A stretch of 16,655 nt of DNA from an uncultured Christensenella sp. (GCA_949291975.1 CASEYA010000019.1:1-16655); one strand, 5' to 3'. Shown: positions 6,682-15,360, counted from the stretch's first letter. The notes: generated from the sequence alone by a model not told the origin. Made by a program: numbers and translations.

Positions 6682-7389
6682 ATGGCAAAGAAAAGCACCA
6701 AAACCATGAAAGATGTTGCATATAGTGGCTCACTTTTTGATATGCTTGATAACGAAGTTGAAAGAAAGCGTTTTCAAGAAGTAAATAAAAAAGCAGAAGA
6801 AGCACTTTTTGAAAATGACCATAAAACAGAAGAGTTGCAAAAAGTCTATAACAAAATTGATAACAACACAGTTAATCAACATATCCATGATGATGCATAT
6901 GACGACTTCAACCCATTTTATGGTGATAAAAATGCGCTTAACACACTAAGACGCCGTCACAGTTATCAAGAAGTGGTATCTAAAACAGAAAAAGAGCCTA
7001 CCATTGAGATAAAAGAAGAAATCAAACCTGAGCCAGAGCAGAAAACACAAAGAAAAAAACTTTGGTTTATTACTGCTGGCGTTTGCATTGTTCTTTTGCT
7101 TGGACTTTTTACCTATAACATGATTAATATCAACTCACTTGCAAGAAAGGTTGCAACAACTCAAAATGATATTTCACAGCAAGAACAAATTCTGCAACAG
7201 GGTAATGAGGAATATTTTCAAAAACTGCAAGACTATGATTTGATTGCAAGTTCAGGCATGGTTGAGGCAGACAGGGAAAACATAGCTGGCGTTGACCTTT
7301 CTGCAAAAAACCCAACACAAGAAAACAGTGCACCAACAAATTTTTGGGATAAAGTGTGCAATTTCTTTGCAAAATTATTTGGGAGATAA
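6682..7389 (+). CDS. ftsL: FtsL-like division protein with long cytoplasmic domain
   Basis: Assigned by position between rsmH and the class B penicillin-binding protein, where ftsL lies in nearly all dcw clusters, and by topology: one membrane helix (about 127-147) followed by a short extracellular helix rich in Gln and Asn (about 151-188) able to form a coiled coil. In the family, FtsL links with DivIC and activates FtsW and its transpeptidase. The protein is unusual. At 235 residues it is twice the usual length (about 100-120), because of a charged cytoplasmic N-terminal region of about 125 residues with helix-forming parts (20-60) and a Glu/Lys/Pro-rich stretch before the membrane. It ends in a probable amphipathic helix, NFWDKVCNFFAKLFGR. 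Sequence identity to FtsL is not evident, so the name is inferred. AAAAGGAG lies 10 bp before the ATG, 32 bp after rsmH. Confidence 0.65.
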   Translation: MAKKSTKTMKDVAYSGSLFDMLDNEVERKRFQEVNKKAEEALFENDHKTEELQKVYNKIDNNTVNQHIHDDAYDDFNPFYGDKNALNTLRRRHSYQEVVSKTEKEPTIEIKEEIKPEPEQKTQRKKLWFITAGVCIVLLLGLFTYNMININSLARKVATTQNDISQQEQILQQGNEEYFQKLQDYDLIASSGMVEADRENIAGVDLSAKNPTQENSAPTNFWDKVCNFFAKLFGR

Positions 7390-7391
7390 TT

Positions 7392-9299
7392 TTGTTGAAA
7401 CATAAATATTCATCTTTTTCACTACAAAAGAGATTACTGGCAATTATAATTGCGGTAATCTTTTTGTTTATTGTGATTTTTATAAAACTTTTTATTGTTC
7501 AAATTTTGCAAGGGCAAAAGCTTCAAATGCGTGCCATTTCTCAGTGGACACGAGACTTAACCATGTCAGGACTGCGTGGAAACATCAAAGATAGCACAGG
7601 TGAGGTGTTGGCAACTTCATATACAAGTTATAATGTTTATGTTCGTGCTAGCAATGTAACAGATGCCGAAGATGTGGCACTAAGTTTGAGTGAAATTTTG
7701 GGCGTTGACTATCAAACTGTTTTAAAAAAAGCAAAAGACCGCACAAGTTCTGAACACCTTATCAAACAACAGGTAAGTTTTGATGATGCACGCCTTATTT
7801 TAGCAAAAAATTTATCGGGTGTTTATTTAACTGAAACAAGCACAAGATACTATCCTTTTGAAAATCTTTTATCTAATGTTCTTGGATTTTGCACCATTGA
7901 TAATTTTGGTCAGGCGGGACTAGAAGCGTTTTACGACAGTTATTTGCAAGGAATTGATGGTTCAACATATACCGAAAGTGATATCACAGGGCTTGAAATC
8001 AGCGGTTCAACAACATCATATACTGTTGGAATTTCTGGTTGCACAATAGAACTCACAATAGATGTAAATATACAGCAAATTTTGCAAACCATTGTTGACC
8101 TTGCGTATACTCAGCAAGAAGCACAAGGTGTGCATGCAATCATTATGGATGCAACAAATGGCGACATCGTGGCTATGGCTTCTTCGCCATCTTTTGACCT
8201 TAACAATCCACCTCGTGATGATGTTGCAAGTCTTATGCAGAGCAGTAAAAATTCTATGATAACAGATATATATGAACCAGGTAGCACCTTTAAACTTTTC
8301 ACGCTTGCCGCTGCTCTCGAAGAGGGTGTTACCTCTCTTGATGAAAAGTTTTATGACCCAGGTTTTCGCATTGTTGATGGTCAAAAGATTAAATGCTGGA
8401 AGACAAACGGACATGGCAGTCAAACCCTTGTCGAAGGTGTTTGCAACAGTTGTAACAGCGTTTTTATGGATTTAGGGCTTCGTTTGGGTGCGGATACACT
8501 TTATTCATATTTGAAAAAATTTGGAATTGGGAGCAAAACAGGCGTTGATTTTGCTGGTGAAAGTGGTGGAATTATGATGGATGTAACAAGTGTAAAAAAT
8601 GTTGACCTTGCCCGAATTAGTTTTGGTCAAGCAATTGCCGTAACACCACTTCAAATGCTTGCAAGTGTTTGCGGGGTTTTAACAGGAACACTTTATCAGC
8701 CTCGTTTTGTTAAAAGCATAACAAGTGCAAGTGGTGTCACAAAAGAATTTTCTTCGGTTGCTAAAGGTAAAACGGTTTCTGCTGACACAAGTGAGAAAAT
8801 TCTTTATATGATGGAACAGGTCGTAAGTAAAAGTGATGGACTTTATTCCTTTGTGCCAGGCTATCGAATTGGAGGTAAAACAGGAACAGCACAAAAATAT
8901 GAAAACGGGGTTGTGGCAACAGGAAAATATGTTTCATCATTTGTTGGTTGCTATCCAGTTGACAATCCAAAATATGTTATGTTGTTTTGCGTTGACGAGC
9001 CAAGTGCGGGGCAATATTACGGAAGTTTGGTTGCTGCTCCATATGCTAAACAAATTTTTTCTGGACTTTTTGACTATCTTGGAGAAGAACCAACAAATTT
9101 AGATGAAGACCTTAAAAAACTTATGGAAACCATTGAAATGCCAAATCTTGTTGGTTATTCTTTGACCGAGGCCGCTTCAATGATTAAATCAATGAAATTG
9201 CAATATGAAGTAGATGGAGAAGGGGAATATGTTATTTGGCAATCGGTTGCTCCAGGTGAAATGCTCTATGAAAATGAAATTGTGCTACTAAAATTGTAA
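7392..9299 (+). CDS. Class B penicillin-binding protein with PASTA domain (SpoVD/PBP2B type)
   Basis: A transpeptidase that cross-links peptidoglycan, partner of the SEDS polymerase at the end of this cluster. Numbered from the TTG at 7395: cytoplasmic basic start, membrane helix (14-36), dimerisation domain opening with RGNIKD (61-66), then the transpeptidase domain with SxxK in EPGSTFK (S297), SCN (352-354) and KTG (K495). One PASTA domain occupies about 576-634. The architecture suits SpoVD (spore cortex) or PBP2B/FtsI (division); the two cannot be separated here. The start is a TTG: GGGAG at 7381-7385 stands 6 bp before TTG 7392 and 9 bp before TTG 7395. The ATG at 7356 would overlap the ftsL-like gene by 34 bp and lacks a ribosome site. 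In typical Bacillus clusters two such genes lie in tandem; here there is one. Confidence 0.93.
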   Translation: MLKHKYSSFSLQKRLLAIIIAVIFLFIVIFIKLFIVQILQGQKLQMRAISQWTRDLTMSGLRGNIKDSTGEVLATSYTSYNVYVRASNVTDAEDVALSLSEILGVDYQTVLKKAKDRTSSEHLIKQQVSFDDARLILAKNLSGVYLTETSTRYYPFENLLSNVLGFCTIDNFGQAGLEAFYDSYLQGIDGSTYTESDITGLEISGSTTSYTVGISGCTIELTIDVNIQQILQTIVDLAYTQQEAQGVHAIIMDATNGDIVAMASSPSFDLNNPPRDDVASLMQSSKNSMITDIYEPGSTFKLFTLAAALEEGVTSLDEKFYDPGFRIVDGQKIKCWKTNGHGSQTLVEGVCNSCNSVFMDLGLRLGADTLYSYLKKFGIGSKTGVDFAGESGGIMMDVTSVKNVDLARISFGQAIAVTPLQMLASVCGVLTGTLYQPRFVKSITSASGVTKEFSSVAKGKTVSADTSEKILYMMEQVVSKSDGLYSFVPGYRIGGKTGTAQKYENGVVATGKYVSSFVGCYPVDNPKYVMLFCVDEPSAGQYYGSLVAAPYAKQIFSGLFDYLGEEPTNLDEDLKKLMETIEMPNLVGYSLTEAASMIKSMKLQYEVDGEGEYVIWQSVAPGEMLYENEIVLLKL

Positions 9300-9322
9300 A
9301 ATAATGTCTTTTTTTGCGTTTG

Positions 9323-9352
9323 TTAACAAAAGAAAAAATTTTGCGTTATAAT
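9323..9352 (+). promoter_or_regulatory. Internal sigma-A promoter before murE
   Basis: TTAACA at 9323-9328 (5 of 6 to consensus) and TATAAT at 9347-9352 with an 18-bp spacer, in the 71-bp gap between the penicillin-binding protein and murE. It would allow murE, mraY, murD and ftsW to be transcribed apart from the upstream part. Confidence 0.65.
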
Positions 9353-9370
9353 TAAAAAAAGAGGTCAAAA

Positions 9371-10852
9371 ATGAAAATTGAAAAATTGTTAAAGCGTCAA
9401 AAAGTTGTGAAATTTATTGGTAATTTTGATAAAGTCGAAATTCTGCACCTTTCTTGTGATACAAATAAGATGCAAAAAAACACTCTTTATTTTTGTTTAA
9501 AAGGTGAAATAAGTGATGGGCATAACTTTGCCTTTCTTGCAAAACAAAAGGGTGCAGTTGCCCTTGTTGTAGAGCATCCTGTTGATGTAGATTTGCCTCA
9601 AATTGTGGTGCCAGATTCCCGCTTGGCAATGAGTTTGATTGCAGGCAATTTTTTTGACAATCCAGCGCAAAAATTAAAACTGATTGCAATAACAGGAACA
9701 AATGGAAAAACAACAACCACCTATATAATTAAATCAATTTTGGAAAAAGCGGGCTTTAAAGTTGGGGTTATAGGAACAATTGGCACTGTGATTGATGACA
9801 TTGTGTTGCCTGCCACTTTGACCACACCAGACCCAATTGAACTGCACAGCCTTTTTTGCCAAATGCTAAACAAAGGGGTTGATTTTGTGGTTATGGAAGC
9901 AAGCGCTCATGCTATTAAACTTGGCAAACTCGAAGGCATAAAATTTGATGTTGGAATTTTAACAAACATAACGCAAGACCACCTTGATTTCTTTAAAACT
10001 TTTGAAAGTTATAAAAATACCAAACTTGGTTTTTTAAATAAAAAATTTTGTAAAAACATTGTGATAAACGCCGATGATAAAAGTGGGCAGGAACTTTTGC
10101 TTAACACCAAGGATAAAAACAATGTTTTTTCTTTTGGTTTAAATAACCCAAGTGATGTTTTTGCTGTTAACTATGAGTTCAAAATTGACGGCACGGAATA
10201 TTTTTTGAACCTTTTTGATGAGATGTTGCACATAAAGACAAAAATGATTGGGCAATTCAACCTTTATAATGCGCTTTCTGCCGCTACTGCGTGTAAAATT
10301 TTAAAAATAAAAACACCAGATATTATATCAGGCTTAAATGATATGCAAAGCGTGGCGGGAAGATTTAATGTTATCAATTTTGATAACAAAACAAGCGCAG
10401 TTATTGATTATGCTCACACCCCTGATGGACTTAAAAATATTTTAACATCAGTCCGTGAAGTGACAAACGGAAAGATAGTTTCTGTTTTTGGCTGTGGTGG
10501 AAATCGAGATACAGCCAAGCGTGAAATCATGGGTAAAATCAGTGGATTGTTGGCAGATTTTACCATTATTACCAGTGATAACCCACGACTTGAAAAACCA
10601 ATGGATATAATTGCACAGATTGAAGTTGGGGTTAAGCTTGCTAGCAAAAATTATCTTTGCATTGAAAATAGAGTTGATGCCATAAGTTATGGACTGCAAA
10701 TGCTAAAAGAAGGTGATGTTTGCGTGATAAGTGGCAAGGGTGCTGAAAACTATTTGGATATTGGTGGTGTTAAATATCCATACAGCGACTTAGATACCGT
10801 TTTAAGTGAATATCAAAAACTTAAAAAGGAGAAAAATATTTTTAATGATTAG
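9371..10852 (+). CDS. murE: UDP-MurNAc-L-Ala-D-Glu:meso-diaminopimelate ligase
   Basis: Cytosolic ATP-dependent ligase that adds the third residue of the peptidoglycan stem peptide. The 493 residues are normal. Seen: N-terminal UDP-substrate domain with LSCDTNKMQKNTLYFCLKG, the ATP P-loop GTNGKTTT (109-116), TTPDP (151-155), the MEASAHA segment, TNITQDHLDFF (198-208), K218 in the position of the carbamylated lysine, the ATP/ADP segment YAHTPDGLK, and DNPR (403-406). DNPR is the known signature of meso-diaminopimelate specificity, as opposed to lysine-adding enzymes, so this organism probably has a meso-DAP wall. GAGGT lies 5 bp before the ATG. It overlaps mraY by 8 bp. murF, which often follows murE, is not here; B. 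subtilis likewise keeps murF elsewhere. Confidence 0.97.
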   Translation: MKIEKLLKRQKVVKFIGNFDKVEILHLSCDTNKMQKNTLYFCLKGEISDGHNFAFLAKQKGAVALVVEHPVDVDLPQIVVPDSRLAMSLIAGNFFDNPAQKLKLIAITGTNGKTTTTYIIKSILEKAGFKVGVIGTIGTVIDDIVLPATLTTPDPIELHSLFCQMLNKGVDFVVMEASAHAIKLGKLEGIKFDVGILTNITQDHLDFFKTFESYKNTKLGFLNKKFCKNIVINADDKSGQELLLNTKDKNNVFSFGLNNPSDVFAVNYEFKIDGTEYFLNLFDEMLHIKTKMIGQFNLYNALSAATACKILKIKTPDIISGLNDMQSVAGRFNVINFDNKTSAVIDYAHTPDGLKNILTSVREVTNGKIVSVFGCGGNRDTAKREIMGKISGLLADFTIITSDNPRLEKPMDIIAQIEVGVKLASKNYLCIENRVDAISYGLQMLKEGDVCVISGKGAENYLDIGGVKYPYSDLDTVLSEYQKLKKEKNIFND

Positions 10853-11846
10853 ATTTCTTATTGCCTTTTTGCTTTCTTTTGTTGTGGGTGTTTGCATTGC
10901 TCCACTTGTGATAAAACTAGCAAAAAAAGCACGAGCAAAGCAGACAATTTTGCATTATGTCGAAGCGCACAAACAAAAGGATGGAACACCAACTTTGGGT
11001 GGTCTTATTTTTCTAATCAGTGCGTTTGCTGTTTTTCTGGTGTTTATGTCTGGCTCAAACTCACTATCTGTTGTTGCTTTGGTTGTTTTTCTTGCATACG
11101 GAATACTGGGCTTTTTAGATGACTTCATAAAGATAAGAACACATAAGAATTTGGGGCTTAAAGCCTATCAAAAATTGGTTGGACAAGCAGGCATTGCTCT
11201 TTTGGTTGCCTTTTTTGTCTATAACAGCCAGTTTGTTGGCGGAAATGTGTTTTTGCCATGGGGATTTGAGAATGTAAACATTGATTGGTGGATAATTCCA
11301 CTTGTTTTTGTGGCATTTATTGCCATGACCAACAGTGCAAATTTAACCGATGGGCTTGATGGACTTGCTGGTGGAACAAGTTTTGTTTCGTTGGTTGCTG
11401 TGAGCATAATTTGTCTTTTAACTGCAAACAGCCAAATGGAAATGGGAGCAAATCTTGCATATCTTGAAGAAATGCAAAACTTGGCACTTCTTGGTTTTTG
11501 TGTTGCGGGTGGGGTTTTGGCATTTTTGATTTTTAATTCATACCCAGCAAAGATTTTTATGGGTGACACTGGTTCTTTGGCGCTTGGCGGAGTTATTTGT
11601 GCTATTGCAACTTTTTGTGGGCAGATTTTCACTCTTTTCTTCATTTGTGTAACTTTTGTAATTAGTGCAATCAGTGTGATTATTCAAGTGCTTCACTATA
11701 AAAGAACAAAAAAGAGAATTTTTCTTATGGCACCACTTCATCATCATTTTGAGAAAAAAGGCATTCATGAAAGCAAGATTGTTGCCATATATATAGTAAT
11801 AACCATTATATCAAGCGTAACAGCGGTGGTTCTTTGTTTGATTTAG
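10845..11846 (+). CDS. mraY: Phospho-N-acetylmuramoyl-pentapeptide transferase
   Basis: Integral membrane enzyme that transfers phospho-MurNAc-pentapeptide to undecaprenyl phosphate, making lipid I. The 333 residues form about ten membrane helices. Family motifs in order: KDGTPTLGG (45-53), the aspartates D92 and D93 in FLDDFIK, NLTDGLDGLAGG (166-177) with D169 and D172, NSYPAKIFMGDTGSLALGG with D241, and the cytoplasmic PLHHHFEKKG (H299-H301). I choose the ATG at 10845, which gives the normal N-terminus MIRFLIAF; an earlier in-frame ATG at 10806 would add 13 basic residues and bury more of murE. GGAG at 10828-10831 is 13 bp upstream, longer than usual, so translation may be coupled to murE through the 8-bp overlap. 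Confidence 0.97.
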   Translation: MIRFLIAFLLSFVVGVCIAPLVIKLAKKARAKQTILHYVEAHKQKDGTPTLGGLIFLISAFAVFLVFMSGSNSLSVVALVVFLAYGILGFLDDFIKIRTHKNLGLKAYQKLVGQAGIALLVAFFVYNSQFVGGNVFLPWGFENVNIDWWIIPLVFVAFIAMTNSANLTDGLDGLAGGTSFVSLVAVSIICLLTANSQMEMGANLAYLEEMQNLALLGFCVAGGVLAFLIFNSYPAKIFMGDTGSLALGGVICAIATFCGQIFTLFFICVTFVISAISVIIQVLHYKRTKKRIFLMAPLHHHFEKKGIHESKIVAIYIVITIISSVTAVVLCLI

Positions 11847-11854
11847 GAGGGGTT

Positions 11855-13186
11855 ATGAACTATTTGGTAATTGGGCTCGGTCGAAGCGGAATTTCAGCCT
11901 GCAATCTTCTTGTAAAAAAAGAATATAAGGTGTTTGCCTATGATGATAACAAAAAAATTGGCGAGGAACTTAAAAATGCAAAAATTTTAAACGAAAAAGT
12001 TAATTTTGTCTTTACTTTAAATAAAAAATTAGCAAAAATCATTGATTGCATTGTTTTAAGCCCAGGTGTTCCATTTAAAAAAATAGAGCATTTGGCTTTT
12101 AAATATAACATTGAAGTGATAAGTGAAATTGAACTTGCGTCAATGTTTTGTCCTTGTGAAATAGTTGCAATAACAGGCACAAACGGAAAGACAACCACAG
12201 TTAATCTTTTAAATCAAATGTTAAAAACACAAAAGAAAACCTTTCTTGTTGGCAACATTGGCACTCCTTTTTGCGAAGAAGTTTTAAAAATGGGTGCAGA
12301 TGACATTGCAATATGTGAAGTCAGCAGTTTTCAACTTGAACATATAAAAAATTTCAAGCCAACAATTTCTGCAATTTTAAATCTTGCGCCAGACCACATG
12401 GATAGATATGAAAACTTTCAGCAATATGCACAGGCAAAATTTAATCTTTTTAAAAATATGAGCAAGCAAGATGTGGCTGTTTTGAACTTTGATGATATTT
12501 TGATAAAATCACTTTCAAAAACTATTTTTCCAAAAATATTATATTTTTCAAAGTATAAACAAGAAAATTTTAACGGTATTTTTAAAAATGGCAACAATTG
12601 GACAATTATAATGGATAATATCACAAAAGAGGTTTTTGATTTTGACCTCTCAAAACATAAAGGGCTTTTTGCTCAAAATGTTATGTGCGCAATTTTAATA
12701 GCATATTATTTGGGGATAAGCAAAGAAAACATCATAACAGCGCTTGAAAATTTCTCTTTGCCAAAACACAGAATTGAGTTTGTGGACACCATAGGTAAAG
12801 TCAGTTTTTATGATGACTCAAAAGCAACAAACATTCATTCTTGTCTTTCTGCTTTGTGTCATTTCAGCGAGCCACTTGTTTTAATTCTTGGTGGAAGCGA
12901 TAAAAAAGAAGATTTTTCCACATTGTTTATGCATTTACCAAAAAATGTTGTAAAAATTGTGGCATATGGCAAAACAGCAAAAAAGATTTATAAAAATGGA
13001 ATTAAATCAGGCTTTAAAACAATTGTAAAAACAAAAGGCTTGCAAGATGCCTTTGATGAAGCAGTAAAAGATTCTGGCGCAGAGGTTGTGTTGCTGTCGC
13101 CCGCTTGTGCAAGTTTTGATGAGTTTAATAACTATGAAGAAAGGGGAGAGTTCTTTAAAAATTTGGTAAAGGACTTGAAAAGATGA
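11855..13186 (+). CDS. murD: UDP-N-acetylmuramoyl-L-alanine:D-glutamate ligase
   Basis: Cytosolic ATP-dependent ligase that adds D-glutamate, the second residue of the stem peptide. The 443 residues are normal. Seen: Rossmann-like start NYLVIGLGRSG that binds the uridine nucleotide, LSPGVPF (68-74), the P-loop GTNGKTTT (108-115), EVSSFQLE (155-162), NLAPDHMDRY (176-185), the carbamylated lysine position K195, YDDSKATN (319-326), and SPACASFDEF (415-424). The start at 11855 follows AGGAGG, which overlaps the mraY stop codon; the in-frame ATG at 11834 lies inside mraY and lacks such a site. It is 8 bp after mraY, and its stop overlaps the ftsW start in ATGA, a sign of coupled translation. Confidence 0.97.
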   Translation: MNYLVIGLGRSGISACNLLVKKEYKVFAYDDNKKIGEELKNAKILNEKVNFVFTLNKKLAKIIDCIVLSPGVPFKKIEHLAFKYNIEVISEIELASMFCPCEIVAITGTNGKTTTVNLLNQMLKTQKKTFLVGNIGTPFCEEVLKMGADDIAICEVSSFQLEHIKNFKPTISAILNLAPDHMDRYENFQQYAQAKFNLFKNMSKQDVAVLNFDDILIKSLSKTIFPKILYFSKYKQENFNGIFKNGNNWTIIMDNITKEVFDFDLSKHKGLFAQNVMCAILIAYYLGISKENIITALENFSLPKHRIEFVDTIGKVSFYDDSKATNIHSCLSALCHFSEPLVLILGGSDKKEDFSTLFMHLPKNVVKIVAYGKTAKKIYKNGIKSGFKTIVKTKGLQDAFDEAVKDSGAEVVLLSPACASFDEFNNYEERGEFFKNLVKDLKR

Positions 13187-14385
13187 AGTTTCTTTCATTA
13201 ACAAAAAAAACACATGTTTTTGATGAGAAATTGAAAACTGGTTTTTTCTACCATGGTAAACACAGCATAAACTGGTTTGTTTTGGTTCCAACCATTGCTC
13301 TTGTTGTGCTTGGCATAATCATGGTATATTCTGCCTCCTCTTACACTGCAGAGCAAAACTATGGAAACTCAATGTTTTTTGTTCAAAAGCAAATTATTGG
13401 TGCGCTTCTTGGGCTTGGAGTGTGTGCTTTTTGCTATTTTATGAATTATAATATTCTAGTTAAACTAAGATATTATGCTTTGGCTCTTGGAATAATTTTC
13501 CTTTGCATTGTTTTTATTCCAGGCATTGGTATTGAAAGTTATGGTGCAAAAAGGTGGATAGGTTTTGGTTTTTTCAGCTTTCAGGCAAGTGAAATTGCAA
13601 AATTTTGTTTTATCATTTTTTGTGCTGGTTACATGGCAAAAAATAAAGATAGGCTTGGAACATTTAAGGGTGCGCTTCCCGTTTTGTGTGCGGGTTTTAT
13701 CATGTGTTTTTTGATTATGTGCGAGCCGAATATGTCTATAACACTTTGTGTTGGTGCGCTTATGCTGGTTATGCTTCTTGTTGGCGGAATAAAATTAAGG
13801 CATCTTTTCTATCTTCTTATTCCAATTGCGGTGGCTATTCCAATTCTCATTTTAATTGAGCCCTATCGAATCTACCGCATTCTTGCTTTTTTGGACCCAT
13901 GGGCAAGTCCGCAAGGTGAGGGTTTTCAGCTGATTCAATCGCTTTACAGTCTTGGCAGTGGTGGATTTTTTGGGGTTGGACTTTTTAACTCACGAGCGAA
14001 ATACTCCTTTTTACCATTTTCCGAAAGCGACTTTATCTTTTCAATCATAGGCGAAGAATTGGGGTTTGTGGGCGCAATTTGTGTGCTTGTTTTATTTGCT
14101 ATTTTGATTATTGCTGGGCTTAATATTGCAAAAAAGGCAAGAACAAGATTTGGTTGCTATCTTGCAACGGGTATTTCTGCAATAATTGCCATTCAGGCAA
14201 TTTTAAATGTCATGGTGGTAACAGGGCTTGTTCCGCCAACGGGCTTACCACTTCCTTTTGTCAGTGCGGGAAGCACCAGTTTGGTTGTTTTTCTTGCAAG
14301 TGTTGGTGTGCTTTTAAACATTCATCGCCAAAACACGCAAAACCTTTCTTATTTGCTTTGTTCTTCGTCAAAGGCAAGCAATTGA
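13183..14385 (+). CDS. ftsW: SEDS peptidoglycan polymerase, FtsW/SpoVE type
   Basis: Integral membrane glycosyltransferase that polymerises lipid II into glycan strands together with a class B penicillin-binding protein. The 400 residues form about ten membrane helices. Seen: MVYSASSY after the first helix, GAKRWI (121-126), SEIAK (136-140), EPNMS (181-185) where many members have QPDLG, FLDPWASPQGEGFQ (237-249), QSLYSLGSGGFFGVGL, and LPFSESDFIFSIIGEELG holding D283 in the place of the catalytic aspartate of SEDS enzymes. The C-terminal PFVSAGSTS is typical. SpoVE, FtsW and RodA are hard to separate by sequence; position after murD matches spoVE of B. subtilis and ftsW elsewhere. It is the last gene of the cluster: no murG follows. 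The start overlaps the murD stop. No good terminator is seen on the plus strand after it. Confidence 0.94.
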   Translation: MKFLSLTKKTHVFDEKLKTGFFYHGKHSINWFVLVPTIALVVLGIIMVYSASSYTAEQNYGNSMFFVQKQIIGALLGLGVCAFCYFMNYNILVKLRYYALALGIIFLCIVFIPGIGIESYGAKRWIGFGFFSFQASEIAKFCFIIFCAGYMAKNKDRLGTFKGALPVLCAGFIMCFLIMCEPNMSITLCVGALMLVMLLVGGIKLRHLFYLLIPIAVAIPILILIEPYRIYRILAFLDPWASPQGEGFQLIQSLYSLGSGGFFGVGLFNSRAKYSFLPFSESDFIFSIIGEELGFVGAICVLVLFAILIIAGLNIAKKARTRFGCYLATGISAIIAIQAILNVMVVTGLVPPTGLPLPFVSAGSTSLVVFLASVGVLLNIHRQNTQNLSYLLCSSSKASN

Positions 14386-14400
14386 AAATGTTTTATTAAT

Positions 14401-14428
14401 AAAAATAAAAAAAGAAGATTTACTCTTC
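14401..14428 (-). terminator. Weak intrinsic terminator of the DUF4364-TSCPD operon
   Basis: On the minus strand GAAGA, loop GTAAA, TCTTC (14428-14414) is followed by a long T-rich run to about 14401. The stop codon of the TSCPD gene lies within the loop. The 5-bp stem is short, but the T-tract is strong. Confidence 0.6.
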
Positions 14429-14767
14429 CTTTGGGTTAACCACTTTGATAACTTGAATATTAACACGGAACACGGGTGGATGACCACGCCTTGCGGGTTC
14501 AATTCCAAGTTTTTCATTTTCTTTTCTCTTAATATATTCTCTCAGTGCTTTTGCAAATTGGTCAGGGCAACTTGTTCCATTTTTACACTGAATACCCTCA
14601 CAAATCTCAATGATTTCTTCAATTTTTTTCCCGCATGTAAGTTTTGAGAGTGCCTGCAAACCACCTGCACAACCTCCAAGGAATTTAACATCCTGCAAAA
14701 CATTGTTTTCATCAACATCAAACAAAATTTGTCTTGCACAGGTTCCCACAGTTCTAAAAGACTCCAT
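14420..14767 (-). CDS. TSCPD-domain protein (TIGR03905-like)
   Basis: A 115-residue protein. Residues 1-85 match the small TSCPD family: TVGTCARQILFDVDEN at the start, VKFLGGCAGGLQAL, LTCGKKIEEI, and the name-giving TSCPDQFAKAL (65-75). Its conserved cysteines C10, C33, C45 and C67 suggest a metal site; C56 and C61 are extra. The domain also occurs at the end of B12-dependent ribonucleotide reductases, but the free-standing form has no known role. The last 30 residues, basic and then VFRVNIQVIKVV, go beyond the usual domain of about 80. AAAGGAG lies inside the end of the DUF4364 gene, whose stop is 6 bp upstream, so the two genes are translated from one message. Confidence 0.88.
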   Translation of the reverse strand: MESFRTVGTCARQILFDVDENNVLQDVKFLGGCAGGLQALSKLTCGKKIEEIIEICEGIQCKNGTSCPDQFAKALREYIKRKENEKLGIEPARRGHPPVFRVNIQVIKVVNPKEE

Positions 14768-14773
14768 ATTTTT

Positions 14774-15331
14774 TTATTCTCCTTTTGAATTATAGTCAAG
14801 TAGATTAGCATATACAAATTCATAAAAATTTGGCGCTCTTGTTGGCCATAGCTCAACCGCTTTAATCGCTTCTGCTCTTGTTTGAAGATTTATAGCAATT
14901 TCAAAAGCTGGAATGTTTGAGGTCGAGTCAATAATTCGCATGGTAACCATATAGGTTCCATCTGCATTCTTTTTGAAGTCTGCAACATATTCTTGCAAAC
15001 GCTTAAAATACATTCTATTATTTTTGCAAAAGGTTGAAATGTCTTCTCTTAAATTTTCTGGAATTTCATTATAAAACGAATTAACACAGTTTCTGCCAAG
15101 CGCAGTGAGTGAATATCTTTTGTTTTCTTCACTTTTATCTGGCGAAAAAATCATGTTAAATTTTAAAAGTTCAGGGAAAACGGCTTTACATTCCATATAG
15201 TTTATCCACGGGTTTCTGGTGGTGCAAATATCAAAGATAAATTTTTCACTTAACGGAATTTCAATTTGTTCTAGCATATAAAGAAGAATCAATTTTGTTT
15301 CAGTGTCGCTTTCCGAAAATGTTTCTTTCAA
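14774..15331 (-). CDS. DUF4364 family protein, probable winged-helix regulator
   Basis: A 185-residue protein of the clostridial DUF4364 type. Residues 10-80 look like a winged helix-turn-helix: ETKLILLYMLEQIEIPLSE, then a helix with a strand pair ending in RYSLTALGRNCVNSF, the pattern typical of MarR/PadR-like wings. After this come IPENLREDI and a C-terminal alpha/beta region with TYMVTMRIID. Family members are predicted DNA-binding proteins without assigned targets. The start is TTG at 15331, supported by a strong AAGGAGG 8 bp upstream; there is no ATG near. It is the first gene of a two-gene operon with the TSCPD protein and has an extended -10 promoter. It could regulate itself or the divergent gene at 15491; this is inference from arrangement. 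Confidence 0.85.
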   Translation of the reverse strand: MKETFSESDTETKLILLYMLEQIEIPLSEKFIFDICTTRNPWINYMECKAVFPELLKFNMIFSPDKSEENKRYSLTALGRNCVNSFYNEIPENLREDISTFCKNNRMYFKRLQEYVADFKKNADGTYMVTMRIIDSTSNIPAFEIAINLQTRAEAIKAVELWPTRAPNFYEFVYANLLDYNSKGE

Positions 15332-15360
15332 AATTTTTTCCTCCTTGGTTTTATTCTGCT

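Noticed and set aside
7356..7391. ATG at 7356 as the start of the penicillin-binding protein
   Set aside because: It would overlap the upstream gene by 34 bp without a ribosome site; TTG at 7392 or 7395 follows GGGAG and gives the normal short basic N-terminus.
8016..8423. A 135-codon open frame on the minus strand inside the penicillin-binding protein gene
   Set aside because: It lies fully within a gene whose catalytic motifs are intact, has a low-complexity Cys/Ile-rich translation, and no ribosome site; it is a shadow frame. Similar frames inside gap, murE and mraY were dropped for the same reason.
15202..15210. TTATCCACG, one base from a DnaA box
   Set aside because: Single copy inside the DUF4364 coding sequence; no cluster of boxes and no dnaA or dnaN nearby.
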